Assembly (NCBI GenBank): GCA_035506335.1
Contig: DATJPN010000214.1
Coordinates: 1 to 5,241 of the forward strand
Reading direction: 5' to 3'
DNA length: 5,241 nucleotides
Origin: DAIDKA01 sp035506335
GTDB taxonomy: Bacteria; Pseudomonadota; Gammaproteobacteria; Steroidobacterales; Steroidobacteraceae
Numbering within the stretch: position 1 is the first letter of the stretch; every line of letters starts with the position of its first letter. Positions 1-5,241 of the stretch are shown piece after piece. The position numbers and the translations under genes are program-made. The notes under the pieces were generated by a model. That model ran no database searches, was not told the origin of the DNA, and was given only the letters and a program-made list of their open reading frames with translations.

Positions 1-1
1 T

Positions 2-544
2 GCAGATAGTGACACCTTGCTTGACGAACTGATTGCAACTAACTCCGCCGAGGTCGTTGAACAGAAGACCTTGCGTTGCCGCTCCCGGGCGGCAGTGTGG
101 AGAAATTCTGAAGACGTGAATGTAAAGCAGATCGACCGCGCTGCGAAATGTTTGGAAGCGGCAGCTTCTAGCTTTGCCCACAACCTCCTTCAGGAAACCG
201 GTGCCAAGCGCTATTTCGAGCGAATGGTCCTTTCAGACCACCCATTGTCAGAGCGTAGTCGAGATGAATTCGCGGCCGTCGCACAGATCCGAGGGGACAG
301 CTACGTAACTGAGTTGGACAGTTGGATCAGCAAAAACACCGAACCTGACCAATCGAAGGCGGGGCGCCGCTACGGGGTTGGTGTGTACTTTTTTGAGGAA
401 TCGCAGTCAACGGAGCAATTTGTTGGCGCTACGAGTCCGAGCAGCGATTCGTCAGTGGAAGCACGAAAGGGCTCAGTTCAGGAAATTGATGTGCTGGCTC
501 CGCCAGCGTCGATGAAGCGTGATGAAGGAAAATCGGGGATTTAA
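2..544 (+). CDS. DUF6502-family protein, C-terminal part (5' end outside window)
   Basis: The frame is open from base 2 with no stop upstream, so the TTG at 17 is probably internal and the gene enters from the left edge. Its first residues (TLLDELIATNSAEVV) align with residues 141 onward of the complete DUF6502-type protein at 1007-1825 (TMLSELERVGAVRRV), and a shared HNL followed by a similar helical stretch supports paralogy. By that alignment about 135-140 N-terminal residues, including any helix-turn-helix, are missing. The end of the domain carries a GRRYGVGVYFFEE segment, which I recall as typical of the family; a further Ser/Glu-rich tail of about 47 residues has no counterpart in the other copy. 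The family has no established function that I know of; a DNA-binding role is inferred from the paralogue. Sampled GC is about 50%, clearly below the genes to the right. The stop lies one base before the next start, so the two genes are probably co-transcribed. Confidence 0.72.
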   Translation, partial: ADSDTLLDELIATNSAEVVEQKTLRCRSRAAVWRNSEDVNVKQIDRAAKCLEAAASSFAHNLLQETGAKRYFERMVLSDHPLSERSRDEFAAVAQIRGDSYVTELDSWISKNTEPDQSKAGRRYGVGVYFFEESQSTEQFVGATSPSSDSSVEARKGSVQEIDVLAPPASMKRDEGKSGI

Positions 545-545
545 A

Positions 546-866
546 ATGAAAATTTTGAGCATTGCAGCAGCGGTGGCACTCAGCACCGTGTCTTTATCCG
601 CACTCGCTAAGGATGTAGACCGTGCTGGTGTTGCTGACAACGCCTTCACATATGCCGCGGGTGCCGAAAGCTCACTGTCGGTGGTGATTGGTGCAGCAAT
701 TGAGGGTAGCTACAGTGCGCGAGCGGCTGTCGCTGTTGGCGTAGGTACGGCCAATCTCATCACCGGCACGGGCGGCAACCACCTGATCACCGGCACGGGC
801 GGCAATCACCTGATCACCGGCACGGGCGGCAACCACCTGATCACCGGCACGGGCGGCAACCACTGA
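546..866 (+). CDS. Small secreted protein with four C-terminal nonapeptide repeats
   Basis: A 106-residue protein of unknown function. The start ATG at 546 is chosen over an in-frame ATG at 519 because it has a GGGGA Shine-Dalgarno-like stretch at 535-539, six bases upstream, and directly gives a classic Sec signal peptide: MK, a hydrophobic Ala/Leu/Val core, then ALA before KD, with cleavage predicted after residue 21. Residues 22-70 form a small Ala/Gly/Val-rich segment without Cys. Residues 71-106 are exactly four copies of LITGTGGNH, ending at the stop. The product should be exported to the periplasm or beyond. The Thr/Gly/Asn-rich repeats resemble low-complexity beta-forming repeats, but they lack the Asp pattern of calcium-binding RTX nonapeptides. 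It follows the truncated DUF6502-type gene by one base, which suggests translational coupling. I recall secreted DUF5666 proteins often sitting next to DUF6502 genes, but I see no DUF5666 domain here. No family is recognised. Confidence 0.72.
   Translation: MKILSIAAAVALSTVSLSALAKDVDRAGVADNAFTYAAGAESSLSVVIGAAIEGSYSARAAVAVGVGTANLITGTGGNHLITGTGGNHLITGTGGNHLITGTGGNH
756..863 (+). repeat. Four tandem 27-bp units encoding LITGTGGNH
   Basis: Units lie at 756-782, 783-809, 810-836 and 837-863, head to tail with no spacers. Units 3 and 4 are identical; unit 1 starts CTC instead of CTG, and unit 2 has AAT instead of AAC. Both differences are synonymous. The period is a multiple of three, so gain or loss of whole units would keep the reading frame. 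The near-identity at DNA level suggests recent duplication or ongoing homogenisation. Confidence 0.97.
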
Positions 867-883
867 TCTCCCGGCAGATCGGT
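862..883 (+). terminator. Hairpin overlapping the repeat-gene stop codon
   Basis: ACTGATCT (862-869) pairs with AGATCGGT (876-883) across a six-base loop: eight pairs including one G-U. It includes the TGA stop at 864-866. No U-tract follows, so it is at best part of a 3' structure with the next hairpin, affecting RNA stability or termination. Confidence 0.3.
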
Positions 884-897
884 TAGCCTGATTTCGC

Positions 898-929
898 ATC
901 CTGCAGGTCTTCCCCGAGGCCTGCAGGAT
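898..929 (+). terminator. Terminator-like hairpin after the repeat gene
   Basis: ATCCTGCAGG (898-907) and CCTGCAGGAT (920-929) are perfect reverse complements. Three further inner pairs, one of them G-U, leave a six-base loop. Only ATTTCG follows instead of a true U-run, so intrinsic termination would be weak. The position, 31 bases after the stop and before the next gene, fits a transcription boundary. Each arm contains the 8-bp palindrome CCTGCAGG, so DNA binding is an alternative role. Confidence 0.5.
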
Positions 930-951
930 TTCGCGTGTCCGACTCCTGGAC

Positions 952-964
952 TTTTGTCACAAAA
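952..964. promoter_or_regulatory. Palindrome TTTTGTCACAAAA upstream of the second DUF6502 gene
   Basis: A perfect 6-1-6 inverted repeat centred on base 958, about 43 bases before the GTG start at 1007. A one-base loop rules out a useful RNA hairpin, so if functional it would be a protein-binding site. TTGTCA at 954-959 could double as a -35 element, but no good -10 lies at the right distance. An inverted repeat this short is expected by chance about once in a sequence of this length, so support is weak. Confidence 0.2.
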
Positions 965-1006
965 ATAGCAGCTGCGACGCCGATCCATCCTCGGTAGGCT
1001 GGGGCC

Positions 1007-1825
1007 GTGTCGGATATCCGCCCCGCCTTAGGTGTCATGTGCCGCCGCGTGCTCTATCCGCTGGTGCGGATCCTGGTGCGCTTCGGCGTCAGTGCGGGTG
1101 AGCTGAAGGCCATCGTCGACAGCGTCTACGCTCACGCCGGTTCCGAGTACCTGGCGGGACAGGGCGAGCGCGTCACCTATTCGAAGCTCGCGGTCATCAC
1201 GGGAATCAACCGAGCGTTTCTGCCGGCCATCCTCGCCAATCCCCAGGACGAGTTCCATCCGCGGAGTCACACGCAGCTGCATCGTGCCGCCCGCGTGCTC
1301 ACCGGCTGGTACGACGACAAGCTGTTCCAGACCCGGCTCGGTGATCCGGCGGTGCTGCCCATCGAGGGCACCCGTCAAAGCTTCCGGCAGCTCGTGGAGC
1401 TCTACAGCGGCGGGGTCTATCACCAGACGATGTTGTCGGAGCTCGAGCGCGTCGGCGCCGTGCGCAGGGTCAACGGCGACAGGGTCCGGGCGCTGCGGCG
1501 TACGCCGGTCAGCGGTGGCGCGAACGTCGAATCGGTGCTGACGACCGGAGAGACGGCCGGGGACCTGCTCAATACCCTCGAGCACAATCTCAAGGCTCCC
1601 GCCGCGGAGCAGTTGCCGGTGCGGGCGCTGATCGGCTCGCTCGACCCCAAGGCGCTGCCGCTGTTCCGCACGCAGCTGTCCAAGCGCGCGGACGGGTTGC
1701 TGGAGGTGCTCGACCTCTTCATCCGCTCGCACGGGCCCGGGCCCGGACGCACGGGTGAGGAGAAACGGGGCGCCGAGATCGGCGCGGCGGTCATCGCGAT
1801 CCGCCGCACCCCGAAGGACGGCTGA
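1007..1825 (+). CDS. DUF6502-family protein, putative DNA-binding protein
   Basis: A complete 272-residue protein. It starts at GTG 1007; starting at the in-frame ATG at 1037 would remove ten residues of the conserved-looking N-terminus (RPALGVMCRRVLYPLVRIL). The ribosome site is weak: GGGG lies only two bases upstream. Residues 11-50 form an amphipathic helical region (LVRILVRFGVSAGEL). Residues 55-80 (RVTYSKLAVITGINRAFL) look like a helix-turn-helix. Residues 93-150 carry ARVLTGWYDD, an SFRQLVELYSGG segment and TMLSELERVGAV, which match my memory of DUF6502. Residues 180-240 align with the truncated paralogue at 2-544. A GPGPG linker (243-247) precedes a divergent tail that lacks the YFFEE end of the other copy. 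The function is not established; a transcription-regulator role is inferred from the HTH-like segment alone. GC is about 80% in a sampled line. It ends directly against the convergent fadD stop. Confidence 0.8.
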   Translation: MSDIRPALGVMCRRVLYPLVRILVRFGVSAGELKAIVDSVYAHAGSEYLAGQGERVTYSKLAVITGINRAFLPAILANPQDEFHPRSHTQLHRAARVLTGWYDDKLFQTRLGDPAVLPIEGTRQSFRQLVELYSGGVYHQTMLSELERVGAVRRVNGDRVRALRRTPVSGGANVESVLTTGETAGDLLNTLEHNLKAPAAEQLPVRALIGSLDPKALPLFRTQLSKRADGLLEVLDLFIRSHGPGPGRTGEEKRGAEIGAAVIAIRRTPKDG

Positions 1826-3517
1826 TCACTGCGGGGTGGCGAAGCGCTGCGCGAGCTCGTCGCGCAGGGTGCGCCGCAGGATCTTGCCGACGTTGGACTT
1901 CGGCAGTTCCTTGCGGAAGTAGACGTGCCGCGGCAGCTTGTACCCGGTCAGGGATTCTCGGCACTTGTCGATGATGGCGCGCTCCGTGAGCGCCGGATCG
2001 CGGCTCACGACGAATAGCGCCACGATTTCCCCGGCGCGCTCGTCGGTCTGCGCCACCGCGGCGACTTCGACGATGCCCGGGATCGCGGCCACGACCTCCT
2101 CGACCTGGTTCGGGAACACCTTGAATCCGGAGACCACGATCATGTCCTTCTTGCGGTCTTCGATGTACACGAAACCCTTCTCGTCCATGCGGCCGATGTC
2201 GCCGGTGCGCAGCCAGCCCCCGGGCAGCATCACGAGGGCGGTCTCATCCGGCCGGTTCCAGTAGCCGCGCATGACCTGGGGGCCCTTGACGCAGATCTCC
2301 CCGACCGTGCCCAGGGGCAGTTCGGCGCCGGCCTCGTCGCGGATGCTGATCTCGGTCGAGGCGATCGGCAGGCCGATGGAGCCGTTGAATTCGGTCTGCG
2401 GCAGGTTGATGCAGGCACCTGGGGAGGTCTCGGTGAGTCCCCAGGCCTGGGTCAGGGGAATGCCGGTCACGGCCTTCCAGCGGCGGGCCACCGGCTCCTG
2501 CACGGCCATGCCTCCCCCCAGGGTGATCTTCAGGTGGCTGAAGTCGACGCGGTCGAATCCGGAGGTGTGCAGCAGCGCGTTGAACAGCGTGTTCACGCCG
2601 CTCAGGAAAGCGAACGGATAACGCTTCAGCTCCGCGACGAACGCGGGGAAATCGCGAGGGTTCACGATGAGGACGTTGGACCAGCCCAGGCGCAGGAACA
2701 GCATGCAGTTCGCGGTGAGCGCGAAGATGTGGTACAGCGGGATCGGCGTCACGAGGTACTGCGCGCGCTCGATCGCCGGTGGCAGGAACGGGGCGACCCA
2801 ACCGGAGGCCTGCAGGACGTTCGAGCAGATGTTCCCGTGGGTCAGCATCGCGCCCTTCGCGACACCCGTGGTGCCGCCGGTGTACTGCAGGAACGCGATG
2901 TCATCATGGGTGAGATCGATGTCGGCGAGGGCGTGGCCGCGGCCGGCCGCCAGCGCCGCGGAAAAACGCATGGCCCCGGGAATGTCGAAGGGCGGTACCT
3001 GGTGGTGCACCCTGCGCACCACGAAATCGACGATCGCGCTTTTTGGAAATCCCAGCAGTTCCCCGACGCTGGTGACGACGACGTGCTTCAGCGACGTTCG
3101 CGGCAGCACGGCCTCGACCACGTGCGCGAAGTTCTCGAGCACCACGAGGGCGACGCAGCCGGAGTCGCGCAGCTGGTGTTCGAGCTCCGGCGCCGTATAG
3201 AGGGGATTGATGTTGACGACGGTGAAGCCGGCGCGCAGCGCCGCGAACATCGCGATCGGGTACTGCAGCACGTTCGGCAGCATGATTCCGAGCCGGTCGC
3301 CGCGCTTCAGGCCCGAGTGCTGCAGCCAGGCCGCGAAGTCGCGTGACAGGCGGTCGAGCTCGCCATAGGTCAGGTGCCGCCCCATCTGGATGAAGGCGGT
3401 CCGCGCCCGGAAGGTCGCGAAGCTGCGCTCCGCCATCACCTTCAGCGAGGGCAGTTCGGCCGGGTCGATGTCGGTGGCCATGCCCGGTGGATAGGACTTG
3501 AGCCAGATCCGTTCCAT
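1826..3517 (-). CDS. fadD: Long-chain fatty-acid--CoA ligase FadD
   Basis: An adenylate-forming acyl-CoA synthetase that converts long-chain fatty acid, ATP and CoA into acyl-CoA, AMP and PPi at the inner face of the membrane, feeding beta-oxidation or lipid synthesis. The 563 residues match E. coli FadD (561) along the whole length. Visible motifs: P-loop YTGGTTGVAKG at 212-222, PLYHIFALT near 260, WGLTETSP at 359-366, GWLRTGD at 434-440, the fatty-acyl signature DRKKDMIVVSGFKVFPNQ from 454, and the C-terminal NVGKILRR with probable catalytic Lys545. The start is ATG 3517, with an AAGGA Shine-Dalgarno sequence at 3528-3524, six bases upstream; an earlier TTG at 3523 overlaps the tesA stop and is less likely. 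It lies two bases after tesA, so co-transcription and coupled translation are probable. All core motifs are intact. Acyl-chain preference cannot be read from the sequence. Confidence 0.96.
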   Translation of the reverse strand: MERIWLKSYPPGMATDIDPAELPSLKVMAERSFATFRARTAFIQMGRHLTYGELDRLSRDFAAWLQHSGLKRGDRLGIMLPNVLQYPIAMFAALRAGFTVVNINPLYTAPELEHQLRDSGCVALVVLENFAHVVEAVLPRTSLKHVVVTSVGELLGFPKSAIVDFVVRRVHHQVPPFDIPGAMRFSAALAAGRGHALADIDLTHDDIAFLQYTGGTTGVAKGAMLTHGNICSNVLQASGWVAPFLPPAIERAQYLVTPIPLYHIFALTANCMLFLRLGWSNVLIVNPRDFPAFVAELKRYPFAFLSGVNTLFNALLHTSGFDRVDFSHLKITLGGGMAVQEPVARRWKAVTGIPLTQAWGLTETSPGACINLPQTEFNGSIGLPIASTEISIRDEAGAELPLGTVGEICVKGPQVMRGYWNRPDETALVMLPGGWLRTGDIGRMDEKGFVYIEDRKKDMIVVSGFKVFPNQVEEVVAAIPGIVEVAAVAQTDERAGEIVALFVVSRDPALTERAIIDKCRESLTGYKLPRHVYFRKELPKSNVGKILRRTLRDELAQRFATPQ

Positions 3518-3519
3518 GA

Positions 3520-4158
3520 TCAATCCTTGAGCAGCGGGACGAGGGCGGGCCAGACCGTGTCGAGCACCTTCGGCTCGCCGGCGGCCACCGGGTGCAGGCC
3601 ATCGGCCTGCATGAGTGCCGGATCGAGCGCCACGCCCTCGAGCAGGAAGGGTACCCAGGGCACGTGATACTGGCGGGCGAGGGTGGCGTAGAGATCGGCG
3701 AAGCCGTTGCCATAGCGGGGGCCATAGTTCGGGGGCAGGCGGATGCCGAGCAGGAGCACCCGGGCGCCGGCATTCCGGGCCAGGGTGAGCATGCGGCCGA
3801 GGTTGTCGTGAACCGTCTGCAGCGGCAGGCCGCGCAGGCCGTCGTTCGCACCCAGCTCCAGCAGCACCACCGCGGGCTGGTGCAGTTTCAGCAGATGCGG
3901 CAGTCTTTCGAGGCCGCCGCTGCTGGTCTCGCCGCTGACGCTGGCGTTGATGATCCGGTACTCGTACCCTTGGGCCTGCAGCCGTCGCTGTAGCAGCGCG
4001 ACCCAGCCCTGCTCGGGCTGCAGTCCGTACGCGGCACTCAGGCTGTCACCGAAGCTTAGGATGATGCGATTTTGCGCGCCCGAGGCGCCCTGGAGTCCGA
4101 TGAGCAGCAACGTCAGTGCGAGTGCCCCGCCGCGAACCCATGCCGATATCGTTCTCAA
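3520..4158 (-). CDS. tesA: GDSL thioesterase/lysophospholipase TesA (arylesterase family)
   Basis: An SGNH/GDSL hydrolase of the multifunctional TesA type, which cleaves acyl-thioesters, lysophospholipids and aryl esters in the periplasm. With the TTG start at 4158 it has 212 residues, close to the E. coli length. Residues 1-28 form a Sec signal peptide (Arg at 2 and 9, hydrophobic core ALALTLLLIGL, cleavage near ASGA/Q). Block I is FGDSLS with nucleophile Ser39; block II is NASVSGETS with oxyanion Gly76; block III is GANDG with Asn105; block V is DGLHP with Asp186 and His189, so the catalytic set is complete. The TTG is preferred because TGAGG lies about nine bases upstream (4172-4168) and the signal peptide is then well proportioned. 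GTG 4173 is the alternative. The frame stays open upstream to 4539, but that is antisense to ybbA. It leads the tesA-fadD pair and overlaps the divergent ybbA start. Confidence 0.93.
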   Translation of the reverse strand: MRTISAWVRGGALALTLLLIGLQGASGAQNRIILSFGDSLSAAYGLQPEQGWVALLQRRLQAQGYEYRIINASVSGETSSGGLERLPHLLKLHQPAVVLLELGANDGLRGLPLQTVHDNLGRMLTLARNAGARVLLLGIRLPPNYGPRYGNGFADLYATLARQYHVPWVPFLLEGVALDPALMQADGLHPVAAGEPKVLDTVWPALVPLLKD

Positions 4159-4822
4159 GGTCGAAAACCTCACCAAACAGGTTAGCAGCCCGGAGGGGCC
4201 GCTCGCCATTGTGCACGATGTCAGCTTCGACATCGCCGCCGGGGAGACGGTCGCCATCACCGGCGCCTCCGGCGCCGGCAAGTCGACGCTGCTGGCCATG
4301 CTGGCCGGGCTCGATCTGCCGACCTCCGGGCGTCTGTGGCTGGACGGCCAAGACCTCACCACCTTGAGCGAGGACGGCCGGGCGCGGCTGCGCGCGCAGC
4401 GGGTCGGGTTCGTGTTCCAGGCCTTCCACCTGATCCCCTCGCTCACGGCGCTCGAGAACGTGCTCCTGCCGCTCGAACTCGCCGGGCGCGACCATGCGCC
4501 AACCCTGGCCCGCGAGGCCCTCGAGCGGGTCGGGCTCACGCCCCGCGTCGATCATTACCCGCGACAGCTCTCGGGGGGCGAGCAGCAGCGGGTCGCGCTC
4601 GCCCGGGCGTTCGTCATGCGGCCCGCGGTGCTGTTCGCGGACGAACCGACCGGCAACCTCGACGCCCACACCGGCCAGCGCATCATCGACCTGATGTTCG
4701 ACATGAACCGCACGTCGCGCACGACGCTCGTGCTCGTGACGCACGAGCAACCCCTCGCGGCCCGCTGCGACCGGATCCTGCACATGGACGCGGGCCGGCT
4801 GGTCAGCCCATGCATGCCCTGA
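4100..4822 (+). CDS. ybbA: ABC transporter ATP-binding protein, YbbA type
   Basis: The nucleotide-binding subunit of a type VII (MacB/LolD-like) ABC system, predicted to act at the inner-membrane face with the permease encoded next. Its 240 residues contain Walker A GASGAGKST (55-63, Lys61), Q-loop Gln107, signature LSGGEQQ (157-163), Walker B VLFADE (177-182, Glu182) and switch His215, all intact. It aligns throughout with E. coli YbbA, including RVGFVFQAFHLIPSLTALENV and PLAARCDRIL. The start ATG 4100 has GGAG at 4092-4095, four bases upstream, and is the only conventional start codon between there and the ABC core; the frame is open further upstream, but that part is antisense to tesA. The N-terminus is about ten residues longer than in E. 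coli. The E. coli relative sits divergently beside tesA in the same way. LolD- or MacB-type ATPases are alternatives, but context favours YbbA. The substrate is not established. Confidence 0.92.
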   Translation: MSSNVSASAPPRTHADIVLKVENLTKQVSSPEGPLAIVHDVSFDIAAGETVAITGASGAGKSTLLAMLAGLDLPTSGRLWLDGQDLTTLSEDGRARLRAQRVGFVFQAFHLIPSLTALENVLLPLELAGRDHAPTLAREALERVGLTPRVDHYPRQLSGGEQQRVALARAFVMRPAVLFADEPTGNLDAHTGQRIIDLMFDMNRTSRTTLVLVTHEQPLAARCDRILHMDAGRLVSPCMP

Positions 4823-5241
4823 AGCTCGCCCTGCGGACGCTCCTGCGGGAGTGGCGCTCCGGTGAACTGGGTGTGCTGCTGCTCGCCCTGACCACGGCCG
4901 TGGCCGCCCTGACCGGGGTCGGCTTCCTCGTCGGGCGGATCGACACGGCGGTGCGCGACCAGGCCACCCAGGTGCTCGCGGCCGACCTGCGTGTCTCCTC
5001 CACGCAGCCCCTGCCGGATGACTGGTTCACCACCGCCGCCGCGCGCGGCGTTGCGGCCGCCCGCATCGAGACGCTCCTGAGCGTGGTCTTCCGCGGGGAC
5101 GACAGCCAGCTCGCCAACGTCGAGGCCGTCTCCGAGGGTTATCCGCTGCGCGGCACGCTGCTCGTGGCCGACCAGCCCTTCGCGACGGGTACCGCGACCC
5201 GGAACATTCCCGCGCCCGGGGAGGTGTGGCCGAGCTCGAAG
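4810..5241 (+). CDS. ybbP: ABC transporter permease, YbbP type (FtsX family), N-terminal part
   Basis: The first 144 residues of a large inner-membrane permease; the gene continues past the right edge with no stop. The ATG at 4810 overlaps the last 13 bases of ybbA in another frame, and no strong ribosome site is seen, so translational coupling is likely. The N-terminus LLREWRSGELGVLLLALTTA matches the REWRS start of E. coli YbbP. A first membrane helix spans about residues 20-42. It is followed by a periplasmic MacB/FtsX-like segment with AADLRVSSTQPLPDDWF and DDSQLANVEAVSEGYPLRG, corresponding to the GDTPQLANVKAVDDIYPMYG region of E. coli YbbP. The predicted role is the membrane partner of YbbA, in a mechanotransmission-type ABC complex rather than a classical channel. 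Cargo is unknown. Confidence 0.9.
   Translation, partial: MHALKLALRTLLREWRSGELGVLLLALTTAVAALTGVGFLVGRIDTAVRDQATQVLAADLRVSSTQPLPDDWFTTAAARGVAAARIETLLSVVFRGDDSQLANVEAVSEGYPLRGTLLVADQPFATGTATRNIPAPGEVWPSSK

Noticed and set aside
756..863. CRISPR-like array
   Set aside because: Units abut with no spacers and encode an in-frame peptide repeat.
756..863. RTX calcium-binding nonapeptides (same period of nine)
   Set aside because: LITGTGGNH lacks the GGxGxDx pattern and has no Asp.
672..988. Two minus-strand ORFs with Arg/Ala/Gly/Asp or Pro/Val repeats across the array
   Set aside because: They are antisense readings of the 27-bp repeats; the + frame has a signal peptide and ribosome site.
1028..1732. 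Minus-strand ORF of 234 codons inside the DUF6502 gene
   Set aside because: Composition is typical of a high-GC shadow (Arg/Gln/His/Glu-rich) and it resembles no family.
1732..1745. 14-bp palindrome CGGGCCCGGGCCCG as a terminator
   Set aside because: It lies within codons for a GPGPG linker, has no loop or U-tract, and such GC-only palindromes are common in this composition.
2534..3346. Plus-strand ORF of 270 codons opposite fadD
   Set aside because: Antisense shadow; fadD carries all family motifs on the other strand.
3947..4099. Upstream extension of the ybbA frame to 291 residues
   Set aside because: It is antisense to tesA, has no family similarity, and ATG 4100 has a ribosome site.
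4159..4539. Upstream extension of the tesA frame to a 339-residue protein
   Set aside because: It is antisense to the ybbA core, and would place the signal peptide internally.

Overview
The window suggests a chromosomal segment of a high-GC gammaproteobacterium. The tesA / ybbA / ybbP head-to-head arrangement and the close protein matches to the E. coli FadD, TesA, YbbA and YbbP sequences (compared from memory) support this; the genus cannot be resolved.

Left part (1-1825, + strand). A 5'-truncated gene of the DUF6502 type runs in from the left edge. One base after its stop begins a 106-residue secreted protein whose C-terminus is four near-identical nine-residue repeats (27 bp each). After two hairpins and a short intergenic region comes a complete second DUF6502-type gene with an N-terminal helix-turn-helix-like stretch. 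The first two genes are roughly 50% GC in sampled lines, against about 70-80% in the rest, so they may have a different history.

Middle (1826-4158, - strand). tesA, a periplasmic GDSL thioesterase/lysophospholipase, is followed after 2 bp by fadD, a long-chain acyl-CoA synthetase. This looks like a two-gene fatty-acid release and activation operon. fadD converges on the second DUF6502 gene with no intergenic base: the two stop codons abut as TGA|TCA.

Right part (4100-5241, + strand). A YbbA-type ABC ATPase and the N-terminal part of its YbbP-type FtsX-family permease overlap by 13 bp, the permease running off the right edge. The only usable ybbA start lies inside the 5' end of tesA, so the divergent genes overlap head-to-head by about 59 bp.

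The fatty-acid and transporter genes are ordinary. The least explained part is the left one: two DUF6502 paralogues bracketing a secreted repeat protein.
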